A stretch of 64,000 nt of DNA. It comes from Mycobacterium sp. 1245111.1 (GTDB lineage: Bacteria; Actinomycetota; Actinomycetes; Mycobacteriales; Mycobacteriaceae). Shown in pieces: positions 34,695 through 44,368 of this stretch. How positions within the stretch are numbered: position 1 is the first letter of the stretch; the number at the start of each line of letters is the position of its first letter. The DNA lies in contig NZ_LZLV01000136.1 in NCBI RefSeq assembly GCF_001673405.1, forward strand, positions 1-64,000. Direction: 5' to 3'. A model generated the notes under the pieces. It ran no database searches. It was not told the DNA's origin and saw only the letters and a program-made list of their open reading frames with translations. The position numbers and the translations under genes were made by a program.

Positions 34695-36401
34695 TTAAGT
34701 CGGAAACAGGTCCTGCCATTGCTTGGGCGCTGACCCCGTTGCAAGATCCGACTGCTGGTACAACTTCCCGTCCGGAGCGACATAACGACCGGAACGCGGA
34801 TCGTATGGGGTCACCGCGATCGAGGGCGCTGTTTGAGATGCCTTGGTCCCGAACGAACTTGGATGCGCCTGCGACGGTCCACCGTTGATCACGGCCGGTG
34901 GCCTCGGGGGCGCGGGCGACCGGTGCACGGCAGGTGGCGGCGCGACGTCGAGTGGCGCAATGGACGGAAAGTCGTTCGCCTGCGTCGACATGTTGGCCGA
35001 CGACGGTGCCGGTGGCGCGGCTGCGCCCAGCGTGCCTGGAGGCGGAGATGCGCCCCGAGGCCCTGGGGGGGTGCCCCGCGGGACGGCCCCTGGTGGCAGC
35101 GGCGTTCCCTCAAGCGGTCCGAAGATTCGTTGGTCGGCAGTGACCCGGTCGTCGAGCGGGATGCCCTGGGACAGCAGGTTCGGATCAATGGGAGAAGGGC
35201 CGAGGACATGCTGGCGCATCGCCAGCGGCATGAATGGCTTGTCACTGTTGCAGATTTCGACGGTGGGCGCGCGCTTTCCGGGGTGTCCCATGCAGGGATA
35301 GTTGCGGGCGCCGCGAACCGAGATCGGTGAATCCTGCGGCAGTTTGCAGTACAACCCGTCGGGCGTGTCGATGTCGCTGGTGTCGGACGGGGATCGCCAC
35401 ATGTTTTGCGGCAAGAAACCGACCGTGCAAATGGGCGGATCGTCGACCGTGAATGAAAAGTCGCCCTTGGACCAACCCTCGGGATGGTTGAAAGGTCCTG
35501 CCGTTTGCTCTATGGCAACGGCCGGCGGCAGCAACACCAACAGCTGCTCCAGTGAGGGGTGGTAGGTGACGCCGATCTGCCCGATCGTGGTCAGATTGGC
35601 CAGCAACACCGGCAGCGTCGGCTTGATCTGCTCGAACAGCCGCGACGCCTCGTCCGCGGCCCCGGGACCGTTTTGCAGCACGGTGCGAAGCCGGGAATCG
35701 TCGGTCGCCACCACGTCGGAGATCCCGGCCAGGCTACGCGCCCAGGTGCGAACGGAATCGGTGGTCTTCGCCTGTGAATCCAACAGCGGCCCAGTGTCTT
35801 CGATGAGGGCTCGCGTGCGATCGACAACATCGTTCGCGTCGGCGGAGATTCGCGACGTCGAGTCGGACAAAGAACCCAGATCGTATCCGGCCCCGTTGAA
35901 GGCTTGGAACGTTTCGTCGAGCAATTGGCCGATTTTGTTCTTGGGAAGGCTCTTGATCAAGGCATTGACCTGATCGAGCATTGGTCCGACCGCTTGCGGA
36001 ATCGTGGTGTCGCGCATGGCAATAACCGATCCGTCGCGTAGATACGGCGCCGAATCGGTTCGTGGCCGCAAGTCCACATACTGCTCGCCTACCGCGGATA
36101 CGCTCAGCACATCCGCTTGCAGGTTCGCCGGGATCTTGGGTGAGCTGCCAAGCGACAGCGTTGCTTTGGCACCGTTCGCGGTGAGCGCCACCGCGGTGAC
36201 CTTGCCGACCTGCACTCCGCGGTAGGTGACGTTGGAGAACCGGTACAGGCCGCCGGTGGCCGGCAGCTCGAGGGTGACGGTCATCCGACCGATGCCGAGC
36301 AGGGTCGGCAGCTGGATGTAGAAGAGGACCATCGCGATAATCCCAATGATGCCGACGATCGCGAAAATCGCCAGCTGAATCCGCACGAAGCGCGTCAGCA
36401 T
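34695..36401 (-). CDS. MCE-family protein MceF
   Basis: A 568-residue protein. It has an N-terminal membrane anchor (IQLAIFAIVGIIGIIAMVLFYI), then the MlaD/MCE domain (YRFSNVTYRGVQVGKVTAVAL), a long helical needle region, and a Pro/Ala/Ser-rich C-terminal tail (from about residue 430) likely to reach the outer envelope. It is the last of six Mce subunits of a lipid or sterol importer. Its start directly abuts the mceE stop. Mce numbering (mce1-mce8) cannot be set by eye, so no number is given. Confidence 0.92.
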   Translation of the reverse strand: MLTRFVRIQLAIFAIVGIIGIIAMVLFYIQLPTLLGIGRMTVTLELPATGGLYRFSNVTYRGVQVGKVTAVALTANGAKATLSLGSSPKIPANLQADVLSVSAVGEQYVDLRPRTDSAPYLRDGSVIAMRDTTIPQAVGPMLDQVNALIKSLPKNKIGQLLDETFQAFNGAGYDLGSLSDSTSRISADANDVVDRTRALIEDTGPLLDSQAKTTDSVRTWARSLAGISDVVATDDSRLRTVLQNGPGAADEASRLFEQIKPTLPVLLANLTTIGQIGVTYHPSLEQLLVLLPPAVAIEQTAGPFNHPEGWSKGDFSFTVDDPPICTVGFLPQNMWRSPSDTSDIDTPDGLYCKLPQDSPISVRGARNYPCMGHPGKRAPTVEICNSDKPFMPLAMRQHVLGPSPIDPNLLSQGIPLDDRVTADQRIFGPLEGTPLPPGAVPRGTPPGPRGASPPPGTLGAAAPPAPSSANMSTQANDFPSIAPLDVAPPPAVHRSPAPPRPPAVINGGPSQAHPSSFGTKASQTAPSIAVTPYDPRSGRYVAPDGKLYQQSDLATGSAPKQWQDLFPT

Positions 36402-37766
36402 CTATCCGCCCCCTCCTGCTGGCGGGAATCCCGCCGGCGGACCAGGATTCGGCCCTGCCGGCGGTTGGGCTGGCGGCGCAGCCGCGGGACCCGGTAAGGG
36501 ACCAAACCCCGGTGGCGGCGCCGCGGGTCCCGGTAGCGGAGCGCTGAATTGGAGATTCGGCTGAGCAGGTCCGGGCGGCGGAGCTTGAGGACCAGCCGGC
36601 GGAACGCCCGGCGGTTGCGCCGGGCCGGGCGGCGGCGGTGCCACGGGACCAGGCGCCTGGGCGGCGCCGGCGCGCAATGGATCATAGGTGTAATTCAGGT
36701 AATACGGCTCCCCGGGCGCGGGTACCTGCTGTTCGCCCAGTGCTCCCCAGTGCGTCCCAAGCAGCAGGCTGTTCTTGAGTTTGGGAATAGTGAAGTCGAA
36801 CTGAAATTGCAGGTTGAAGTAATCACCTCGAATGGCTCGATCGACGAAGTTCTGGGTGAACGGGAAGACCGTCGACCCCGCGAGCGCCGTGCCAAGCCCC
36901 GGTCCGACGTCGGCGAGCGCGCGGATGGTCGGCTCCAGGTTTTTCAGATTCTTGACCAAGTCGGCCTGAGTGTTGTTGATCAGCCCGGTGGCGGTGTTGC
37001 TGAATACGCGCAGGTGATCCAACGCCGCCGTTAGGCGCGGCCGCTCCTTGATGAATACCTCAAGCGCGGGCGGTACCTTGCGCAGCGCCTCGGTGAGAAC
37101 GTCGCGCTGTCCGGCGAATGTCTCGGCAAGCCGGTTCAGCGCCTGGATCGACGCAACGATGTTGTCCCGCTGCGCATCCAGCGTCCCCACGAACGTGTCG
37201 AGCCGATTGAGCAAATCGCGAACAGCACCCTCGCGCCCGGATAAGGCGGCGCTGAAATTGTGGATGATTTCCCCGATCTGGCCGAGTCCGCCCCCGTTGA
37301 CGACCAGCGACAGCGACGACAGGGTTTGCTCCGTCGAGGGATAGATCGACGACCGATTCAGCGGGATGGTGGCGCCCGGGCGTAACCGTCCGGTACCGGG
37401 TTGGCCCAGCGGCGGATTGAGCTCCACATGCATGGATCCCAGCAGGCTGGTCTGGCCGACACTGGCAACCACGTTAGCGGGGATGACAGCATCACGCTTC
37501 ACCGAAATCTCGACGTCGGCGTGCCAGTCTTTCACCCTCATCGGGCCCACACTGCCGACCACGACATCGTCCATCATCACCGGCGAATTCGACTCCATCG
37601 TCAGGACATTCGCGAGTTCGACGTGGTAGATGTCGGCGCCCGCTCCACGCCCGACCGCGCCGGGCAACGGTAGCGAGTTGAGGCCGTGGAACGCGCACCC
37701 GGTGGCGGTCAGCGCCACACAGGAGCCGATAGCAAGTACTCGGCGAACGGTCAGCCGACCCATCAT
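36402..37766 (-). CDS. MCE-family lipoprotein MceE
   Basis: A 454-residue lipoprotein. The signal sequence RRVLAIGSCVALTATGCAFHG has a lipobox with the modified Cys after ATG, as in LprK/LprN-type MceE proteins. The MCE domain follows (MDDVVVGSVGPMRVKDWHADVEI). The C-terminal 80 residues are almost entirely Pro, Gly and Ala (PGPAQPPGVPPAGPQAPPPG). It anchors the Mce tunnel in the membrane. Two adjacent ATGs (37766, 37763) give the same protein but for one Met. It overlaps mceD by 1 or 4 nt. Confidence 0.92.
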   Translation of the reverse strand: MMGRLTVRRVLAIGSCVALTATGCAFHGLNSLPLPGAVGRGAGADIYHVELANVLTMESNSPVMMDDVVVGSVGPMRVKDWHADVEISVKRDAVIPANVVASVGQTSLLGSMHVELNPPLGQPGTGRLRPGATIPLNRSSIYPSTEQTLSSLSLVVNGGGLGQIGEIIHNFSAALSGREGAVRDLLNRLDTFVGTLDAQRDNIVASIQALNRLAETFAGQRDVLTEALRKVPPALEVFIKERPRLTAALDHLRVFSNTATGLINNTQADLVKNLKNLEPTIRALADVGPGLGTALAGSTVFPFTQNFVDRAIRGDYFNLQFQFDFTIPKLKNSLLLGTHWGALGEQQVPAPGEPYYLNYTYDPLRAGAAQAPGPVAPPPPGPAQPPGVPPAGPQAPPPGPAQPNLQFSAPLPGPAAPPPGFGPLPGPAAAPPAQPPAGPNPGPPAGFPPAGGGG

Positions 37767-39178
37767 GGATGTGTCCCTTCGGCCGGCAACAACGGTGGCG
37801 GAGGCTGTGGCGTCGACGGCGGCGGCGGCAGCGGCATCGCCGCGCCAGGTATCCGGGGCAGCGGCTCCGACGGTGCCGGGCCGGATACCACCGAGTCACC
37901 ATTCAACCCGGTGTAGGCCGATATCGCGGGCGGGATCTCGGGCGGTCCTGGCTTCGGGCCCTCGCCGCCAGGAGCGAGGCGCGGTTCACTGTAAACAACG
38001 TTGGCCGGATCCACCGACTTCTGGAGGAATGGGTTGATGGGGAACGGCACGCTGTTGAAATTGAGCAGCCGCATTCCGGGACCCAGAAACAGCGCACACA
38101 GCTTGCCCGATTCGACGGCGGTGATGCTCTCGACGGTTTCCAACATCGTGCAGCCGGGGGCGGGCAGCGGAACAAACATGCCCGCCCACGTAGGGTTGGC
38201 GAAGTTCATGACCCCGAACCCGCCCACAATGGTTCCGGTGTCGGCGTTGTAGTCGTTGAAGAAGTTGCCGAGCGCGTTCGGCGCACCGTGCAAGATGTTC
38301 TCCAGGGCCATGTGCTGATCGACGATAGGCTGGAGGGCATCGCCCAATCGCGCAACCTGCTCGCTGGTCTGGTCGCGGGTTTCGGCGATGAATCGCTGCA
38401 CTTCGCCCACTGCCGTGGAGAGATCGGTCAGCGCCGCGTCCAGCTCGGATCTGCTGTCGTTGACCACGCCGGTTAGGGTGGCCAGCCGGTCGTTGAACTG
38501 CACGATTTGGACGTTGCTGTCGCGCAGTGCGGTAACGAAGGTCTGCAGATTCTTGATGATGTCGACGATGTTGCCGCTCCCGTTGGCGAGGATGCGCCCG
38601 ACCCCTGACAGTTGAGCGAGTGTTTGCCGCAGCTTGTCGCCATTGCCCTGTAGCGCGTTGGCGGCGCTGTCGACCAACCGCGCGATCGACGGCGTCGACA
38701 CCTTGAGATTGGGACCCAAATCTGTTGCCAGCCGCATCAATTGGTTTTTAACCTGGTCCCACTCGATAGGCACGGCCGTGCGTTGTACCGGGATCACCGC
38801 CCCGTCGGCCATGACCGGGCCGCTGCTCCGGTAGGCGGGAGTGAGCTGGACGTAACGGGCAGCCACCAAATTCTGGGTGACGATCACGGCTTTCGCGTCC
38901 GCCGGAATCGGCACACCGTGGTCGATCTTGAGGATCATTTTGGCCTGCGTCCCCGCGGGATCGATGGACTTGATCGTGCCGATCTTGACACCGGAGACCC
39001 GCACCTGATCGCCGGGGTAAATCGCGGTGGCGGTGGTGAAGTAGGCGGTCACGGTCGTCGGGCCAAAGAACACGTCACGCACAATCAGTCCTGTGCCGGC
39101 GACGATCAGCCCGGCGAGGACGGCCGCCGCAATAGCCGTGAGCCTCTTACGCGGGATCCGAGGCATCCGGGAAATCAT
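37763..39178 (-). CDS. MCE-family protein MceD
   Basis: A 471-residue subunit with an N-terminal span (LTAIAAAVLAGLIVAGTGLIV), MCE domain (YPGDQVRVSGVKIGTIKSID) and helical region, ending in a Pro-rich tail (PGAAMPLPPPPSTPQPPPPL). The start at 39178 (MISRMPRIPRK) is chosen because it overlaps the mceC stop as ATGA; an upstream in-frame ATG adds 14 unlike residues. Fourth mce gene of the operon. Confidence 0.92.
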   Translation of the reverse strand: MISRMPRIPRKRLTAIAAAVLAGLIVAGTGLIVRDVFFGPTTVTAYFTTATAIYPGDQVRVSGVKIGTIKSIDPAGTQAKMILKIDHGVPIPADAKAVIVTQNLVAARYVQLTPAYRSSGPVMADGAVIPVQRTAVPIEWDQVKNQLMRLATDLGPNLKVSTPSIARLVDSAANALQGNGDKLRQTLAQLSGVGRILANGSGNIVDIIKNLQTFVTALRDSNVQIVQFNDRLATLTGVVNDSRSELDAALTDLSTAVGEVQRFIAETRDQTSEQVARLGDALQPIVDQHMALENILHGAPNALGNFFNDYNADTGTIVGGFGVMNFANPTWAGMFVPLPAPGCTMLETVESITAVESGKLCALFLGPGMRLLNFNSVPFPINPFLQKSVDPANVVYSEPRLAPGGEGPKPGPPEIPPAISAYTGLNGDSVVSGPAPSEPLPRIPGAAMPLPPPPSTPQPPPPLLPAEGTHP

Positions 39179-40293
39179 TGGCCCCCTCCGATCCGGCCGC
39201 CCAACGTACAGCCAGGGCACGGCGGAATGCCGTTGTACAGTTGCGGCACCAAGGACCGCGGTACCTGTGACGGGAAGCCTGGGCCGCGCGCGGTGTCGAA
39301 GGTTCGGAATCCCCAGAGGTAATCCAGGAACGGCCCGAAGAGTTCCGGAATAGCGGCGTTCGGGGCGAACGCCTGGTAGGCGTACATGCTGGAGATCGCC
39401 TCGCCCACCGTGATCTCGAATTTCGCGAGGCCGGGCAGTGCTTTGCTGATGTTGTCGCGGTTCTTTTCCAGCATCGCGGTCACCGAATTCAGCTTCTCCA
39501 GCGTGGGGGCCAACTTGCTTTCGTTGTCGTGCACCAATCCGGTCAGCTGTTTGGCCACCGTCGAGGTATTGGCCAACAGCGAGACGATCTCTTGTCGGCG
39601 CGTCACCAACACCTGAAGTAGGTCGTCGGAGTTCAGGATGAGCTTGTTGACCTGTTGGCTGCGTTCCGACAGGATTCCGGTGACGTCGCTGGCACTTTTG
39701 AGCAGCTCGCCCAGGGATGTGTTGCGGCTGTTGAGGCTTCGCGATAACCGGGTGACGGCGTCGAAAGTGGGTCCCAGCTGTGGGGCGATCTGGTTGAGCG
39801 TCGCCGATAGCGTGTCGAGTGACTGGTTCAAGGTCGCGGTGTTGGTATCGCCGGCGTACGAGGTGAAGTCACTGACCGCGTCGGTCAGCGAGTACGGCGA
39901 ACCGGTGCGCGATATCGGGATGACATCCAGCGGATGCATCATTCCGCCGCCGGCCGATTCCAGGGTGAGCACTCGCTCGCCCAGCAGTGTGCCGGTGCGG
40001 ATGTGCGCGGCAGTGTCGGTTCCGAGCGGAACATTGCCCTTCATCGTGAACGTGACCAGAGCGTCGCCGTTGCGCAACGACACATTCGACACCGTGCCGA
40101 CTTTGATTCCCGACACCGTCACAGCGTTGCCGACGGCAAGGCCGCCGGCTTCGGAGAACAGCGCCTGATACCGGACGGAGCTCGCCAACGACACAATCCG
40201 GTCGGGCGACAGGCCTACCAGGATGATCATCCCGATCAGGACGGCCCCGATGAATCCGGCTTTGATCAGGCCCGTTCCGCGGTATTTCAGCAT
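39175..40293 (-). CDS. MCE-family protein MceC
   Basis: A 372-residue subunit with a short cytoplasmic start (MLKYRGTGLIK), membrane span AGFIGAVLIGMIILVGL, MCE domain (LAVGNAVTVSGIKVGTVSNVSL) and helical region with a DNTATLNQSLDTLSATLNQI-like heptad pattern. ATG 40293 shares its A with the mceB stop (TGATG). It lacks the long Pro-rich tail of MceD, MceE and MceF. Confidence 0.92.
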   Translation of the reverse strand: MLKYRGTGLIKAGFIGAVLIGMIILVGLSPDRIVSLASSVRYQALFSEAGGLAVGNAVTVSGIKVGTVSNVSLRNGDALVTFTMKGNVPLGTDTAAHIRTGTLLGERVLTLESAGGGMMHPLDVIPISRTGSPYSLTDAVSDFTSYAGDTNTATLNQSLDTLSATLNQIAPQLGPTFDAVTRLSRSLNSRNTSLGELLKSASDVTGILSERSQQVNKLILNSDDLLQVLVTRRQEIVSLLANTSTVAKQLTGLVHDNESKLAPTLEKLNSVTAMLEKNRDNISKALPGLAKFEITVGEAISSMYAYQAFAPNAAIPELFGPFLDYLWGFRTFDTARGPGFPSQVPRSLVPQLYNGIPPCPGCTLGGRIGGGQ

Positions 40294-41336
40294 CAGTGTC
40301 CCTCCGGATCCGGTTCCTGGCACCGCTTCGCTTCGGACCTGAACCAGGGGGCCACCACCGTCTTGCCTTGCAGGTCCGTGCCACGGAGTGTGAACTCGCA
40401 GATGAAGTACGGGACGGTGGCACCGAATACGCCGAGTCGGACCAGCTTGCGGTAGTTCTTCGGCGCCTTCTGCAGCGCGGTGTCGAGGCGGTCCTTGTCG
40501 TTCTCGAGTAGCGGGGCCAGCCGACCGAGCTGCTCAATGGTGCCGGACAGCGGTGGTCTGGCCTTGCTCAGCAGATCGGCCAGCGAAGCGGTTCCCTTGC
40601 TCAATGCGTCGATAGCGGGTGCGATGGTGTTGCGGTCGTCAGACAGTCCGGTAACCAGCCGCTGGAGGCGATCGATGGCGGCAGAGAACTTGCCGCCATC
40701 TTTGTCGAGGGTGGCCACCACGGTGTTCAGGTTTTGGATCAATTGCTGAACCGTTTGGTCGTTGTCGCCCAATGCATTCGAGAACGATGTCGTTTTGGAG
40801 AACAACGACTGAAGAGTGCCACCCTCGCCTTGGAACACCTGCAGTAGCGCTGACGAGAGCGCATTGACATCGTTCGCGTTCAAGCCCTGCACAACGGGTC
40901 TCAATCCGCCGAGCAGCAGGTCGAGGTCAAGCGCTGGCGCGGTGTGATCGACACCGATCTCTCCCCCGGCCGGCAGCCTTCGAGTCGAGCCCGGGCCGTC
41001 GACGAGTTCGAGGTAGCGGTCACCAACCAGGTTGAGATAGCGAACCGCTGCCTTGGTGCCGTCGGTGAGTACGACTGATCGGTCCGTGTCGAATTTGACC
41101 ACGACCTTTTTGTCCGGCTGCAACGAAATACCGTTGACGGTGCCCACCCTGATGCCGGCGACTCGCACCGAATCCCCGTTCTTCAGTCGTGACGCATCGT
41201 TGAAGACCGCCGAATACCCGTTTGTCGCACCGGTTCGGTACTGGCCGAAGATGAAGAACAGAAACGCGGTCAGCATCGCCATCACGACGGCGAAGACACC
41301 GAACTTGATGAGCGTCGCGCGCAGTGAGCCCCTCAT
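40293..41336 (-). CDS. MCE-family protein MceB
   Basis: A 347-residue subunit with membrane span FGVFAVVMAMLTAFLFFIF, MCE domain (LKNGDSVRVAGIRVGTVNGISL) and C-terminal part ending FICEFTLRGTDLQGKTVVAPW, with a conserved cysteine-containing end (KRCQEPDPEGH). Start ATG 41336 overlaps the mceA stop as ATGA. Second Mce subunit. Confidence 0.92.
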   Translation of the reverse strand: MRGSLRATLIKFGVFAVVMAMLTAFLFFIFGQYRTGATNGYSAVFNDASRLKNGDSVRVAGIRVGTVNGISLQPDKKVVVKFDTDRSVVLTDGTKAAVRYLNLVGDRYLELVDGPGSTRRLPAGGEIGVDHTAPALDLDLLLGGLRPVVQGLNANDVNALSSALLQVFQGEGGTLQSLFSKTTSFSNALGDNDQTVQQLIQNLNTVVATLDKDGGKFSAAIDRLQRLVTGLSDDRNTIAPAIDALSKGTASLADLLSKARPPLSGTIEQLGRLAPLLENDKDRLDTALQKAPKNYRKLVRLGVFGATVPYFICEFTLRGTDLQGKTVVAPWFRSEAKRCQEPDPEGH

Positions 41337-42520
41337 CCCTGTTGTCCAACCTGAGCTGAGTTGCGTGGCGGGCCGGTGATCGGCCCGTACAACAGCTGTT
41401 TAAGGCCGTCGAAGTTGAGCAGCAATTGCTGGTTTCCGTACTGCACCGGGTTGGCGCCGATATCTGCGACGACAACCTTCGCATTGGTGTCGAAGGGAAC
41501 CTTCGGTAAATCCAGGCATTGCGGGCCGCCCGTGGCCGCGACCTTAGGCAGGTTAGTCGGATACCGATAACGTTCGGCCCCCCAAGTGAGACTTGCAATG
41601 ATATTGATGCTCGGTTCCGACAACGGCGGATTCTTGGCTTGTTGTGCGAGACCCGCGAAACCGCACCACAGCGCTTTGTTGTACTCGTTGGTCAGATCGG
41701 TGGTCGGCCTCAGCAGATGGATGACATCCGTCAAACCCTGCCGGTTAGCGGACAGGACGTCGTTGCCGACGTCGGCCAAACCGATCGCGCTCACCAGCAG
41801 CGCGTCGAGGTTGTGTTGCTCGTCGACGAACGTCTGGCTGATCTGTGCTGAATTACGAACGGTTTTCACCAGGTCCGCCGACGCGTCGGCGTAGGCATTG
41901 AATACCGGCGCCGAAACCGCGATGTCGTGGCTCAGCGCGGACAGGCTCGGATTGAACTTCACCAGGAACGAGTCCAGGTCGCTGAACGCCTGACCGATCT
42001 TTTGGCCCCGGCCGCTGAGCGCCTGGCCGATCGCCCCAAGGGTCTCGTTGAGCTTCGCGGGATCGAGCGAGCCCAATACTTCGGTCAAGTGCTTGAACAC
42101 CGTGTTCACCTCGACCGTGACGTGCTGGCTGTCAAGCACCTGGCCGGCGCGCAGGGATCGCGGTGCCGGTTGCGCCGGCGGTACCAGGTCAACGAACTTG
42201 GCGCCGAAAACCGTTGGCGACGTGAGGTCGACGAGCACATTGGACGGAATCAGATGCATGTCCGAGGGATACATCGCCAAATGCAGGACCGCTTGGCCGT
42301 TTGCGCGCGACTCGATCGAGTCGACCTTGCCCACTTGCACGCCACGCATCTTCACCTTGGCGTCCGGGTTCATCACCAAGCCGGCCCGCGACGACAGCAC
42401 GGTCACCGGCACACTTTCGGTGAAGCTGCCCCGGAACAAGCCGACGGCGCCGGCAACGATCGCGACGAGGGCCGCGACGGTCACCAGGCCCGTCAGCGCG
42501 CGTATCCCGTTGTGACCCAT
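41333..42520 (-). CDS. MCE-family protein MceA
   Basis: A 395-residue subunit with span GLVTVAALVAIVAGAVGLF, MCE domain (MNPDAKVKMRGVQVGKVDSIES), helical domain, and the Mce_C region near SLTWGAERYRYPTNLPKV. This is the subunit type originally linked to cell entry in mce1. It starts 13 bp after the second YrbE gene. A purine-rich stretch (AGGGGAA) lies about 9 nt before the ATG. Confidence 0.93.
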   Translation of the reverse strand: MGHNGIRALTGLVTVAALVAIVAGAVGLFRGSFTESVPVTVLSSRAGLVMNPDAKVKMRGVQVGKVDSIESRANGQAVLHLAMYPSDMHLIPSNVLVDLTSPTVFGAKFVDLVPPAQPAPRSLRAGQVLDSQHVTVEVNTVFKHLTEVLGSLDPAKLNETLGAIGQALSGRGQKIGQAFSDLDSFLVKFNPSLSALSHDIAVSAPVFNAYADASADLVKTVRNSAQISQTFVDEQHNLDALLVSAIGLADVGNDVLSANRQGLTDVIHLLRPTTDLTNEYNKALWCGFAGLAQQAKNPPLSEPSINIIASLTWGAERYRYPTNLPKVAATGGPQCLDLPKVPFDTNAKVVVADIGANPVQYGNQQLLLNFDGLKQLLYGPITGPPRNSAQVGQQG

Positions 42521-42533
42521 GGAGAGTATTCCC

Positions 42534-43397
42534 CTATCCCGAGAGGTTGAAGTTGCCGTTTGAGCCGTAGATCGAGAGCGAGACCAACAGCGTCACCGAC
42601 ACCACGACGATGAGCGAAGTACGTACCGCGTTTCCGGTTGCGACGCCTACGCCCTCTGGCCCGCCCGTCGCGAAAAACCCGTAGTACGTGTGCAAGAGCA
42701 GGACCGCGATGGCCATCAGCACCGCCTGCAGGAACGACCACAACAGGTCGACCGGGTTCAGGAAAGTGTCGAAGTAGTGTTGGTAGAGCCCACCCGATTG
42801 ACCGAACAGCACAACGGTCGTGAATTGGCTTGCCAGAAAAGACAATATGACCGCAATGCTGTACAGCGGGGTGATGGCGAGCATGCCCGCGATGATCCTT
42901 GTGCTGACCAGGTACGAGATCGGCCGGATCGCCATGGCTTCCAGCGCATCGATTTCTTCGCTGATCCGCATAGCACCGAGTTGCGCCGTCACACCCGCGC
43001 CGAAAGTGGCCGCCAGACCGATTCCCGCGACGACTGGTGCCGCGATACGGACGTTGATGAAGGCAGCCAAGAATCCGGTGAGCGCTTCGATGCCGATGTT
43101 GCCCAACGAGCTGTAGCCCTGCACCGCGAGTGTGCCACCGGCGGCCAGCGTCAGGAAGCCGACAATGACAACGGTTCCGCCGATCATCGCCAATGTCCCT
43201 GCGCCCATGCTGATTTCAGCAACGAGCCGAATGATCTCCCGGCTGTAGCGGGTGACCGCGAAGGGTATGCCGGCCAGCGCCTTCCCGTAGAACACGGTGT
43301 GATCGCCGATCGAGGCCAGCGCACCAACGGGCCTGCGCCACCGGCCGAAGACCCGAAAGGCCCGCGGATAAGTGGCTTTCAGCGTCGTCACCGACAT
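42534..43397 (-). CDS. YrbE-type ABC permease, second of the pair
   Basis: A 287-residue integral membrane protein of the MlaE/YrbE family, with about five to six spans. It carries the characteristic ATFGAGVTAQLGAMRISEEIDALEAMAI loop, the EExDALE sequence that touches the ATPase (MceG/Mkl, encoded elsewhere). The start at 43397 (MSVTTLKATY) is used; the open frame upstream overlaps yrbEA. It forms the inner-membrane permease with the upstream YrbE. Confidence 0.93.
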   Translation of the reverse strand: MSVTTLKATYPRAFRVFGRWRRPVGALASIGDHTVFYGKALAGIPFAVTRYSREIIRLVAEISMGAGTLAMIGGTVVIVGFLTLAAGGTLAVQGYSSLGNIGIEALTGFLAAFINVRIAAPVVAGIGLAATFGAGVTAQLGAMRISEEIDALEAMAIRPISYLVSTRIIAGMLAITPLYSIAVILSFLASQFTTVVLFGQSGGLYQHYFDTFLNPVDLLWSFLQAVLMAIAVLLLHTYYGFFATGGPEGVGVATGNAVRTSLIVVVSVTLLVSLSIYGSNGNFNLSG

Positions 43398-43410
43398 GGC
43401 ATATCCCCCA

Positions 43411-44220
43411 TCACTTCGTAGTGAATCGGATGCCGATCGCCGTAACGACCACGTTGACAACGAATAACGCCATGAACGCGTAGACAACGGTCTCGTTGAC
43501 CGCGTTGCCCACCGCCTTCGCTCCACCGCCGGAGACCGTCAACCCGCGGTAGCACGCCACCAGGCCCGCGATAATGCCGAACAGCGAGGCCTTGATGCAC
43601 GAGATCACCACCTCGGGCACCCCGGTGAGCAAGGTGATTCCTGCAGCGAACGCCCCGGGGTTGACGTCTTGCACGAAGACCGAAAACACGTACCCGCCAA
43701 CGATTCCGATGATGACGACCAGGCTGTTGAGCAATAGGGCGACCAGGCCGGCGGCGAGCATCCGCGGTGTGACCAGCCGCTGCACTGGGTTGATGCCCAG
43801 TACCTCCATCGCGTCGATCTCTTCACGGATGGTTCGGGATCCGAGGTCCGCACACATTGCGGTCGCTCCGGCGCCGGCCACGATCAACACCGTCACCAAC
43901 GGACCGACCTGGGTGACCGCGCCGAATGCGGCACCCGCGCCGCTGAGGTCCGCGGCCCCCAGTTCTCGCAGCAGAATGTTGAGGATGAAGCTGATCAGCA
44001 CTGTGAACGGAATGGCCACGAGGAATGTGGGAGCCAACGCGACGCGGGCGATGAACCAGGACTGCTCCAAAAACTCTCGGGCCTGAAATGGTCTGCGGAA
44101 GGCAAATTTGATCGCGTCGGCTCCCATCGCGAAGAGCCCACCGACCGCCTGCATCGCACCGGCCAGACCGTTGGGCATGCTGATCCCGGTGGACCAGCGC
44201 TCCGCGCCTTTAGTCGCCAT
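43411..44220 (-). CDS. YrbE-type ABC permease, first of the pair
   Basis: A 269-residue MlaE-family permease. Contains VAGAGATAMCADLGSRTIREEIDAMEVLGINPVQR, the conserved coupling loop, and about five membrane spans. The start at 44220 (MATKGAERWSTG) replaces a longer open frame without similarity. First gene of the eight-gene mce operon. The 148-bp gap to the CoA-transferase gene upstream on the same strand contains a short palindrome (CTTCTAGAAG at 44293-44302) but no clear terminator, so read-through from upstream is possible. Confidence 0.93.
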   Translation of the reverse strand: MATKGAERWSTGISMPNGLAGAMQAVGGLFAMGADAIKFAFRRPFQAREFLEQSWFIARVALAPTFLVAIPFTVLISFILNILLRELGAADLSGAGAAFGAVTQVGPLVTVLIVAGAGATAMCADLGSRTIREEIDAMEVLGINPVQRLVTPRMLAAGLVALLLNSLVVIIGIVGGYVFSVFVQDVNPGAFAAGITLLTGVPEVVISCIKASLFGIIAGLVACYRGLTVSGGGAKAVGNAVNETVVYAFMALFVVNVVVTAIGIRFTTK

Positions 44221-44368
44221 CGGTGCCCACCGTCCCTCCGTATCGCGCGCGTGAAACCACGCTCTTGAGCGGGGCGGGGCGGACAACCCCCACTTCTAGA
44301 AGCGTCCGGCGATTATTACCCATGCCGGATGCGGCGGGAGTGAGAATTGACAACCGAGGGACCTCCAA

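Noticed and set aside
44293..44302. CTTCTAGAAG palindrome before yrbEA
   Set aside because: Ten bases only, no second copy and no regulator next to it.
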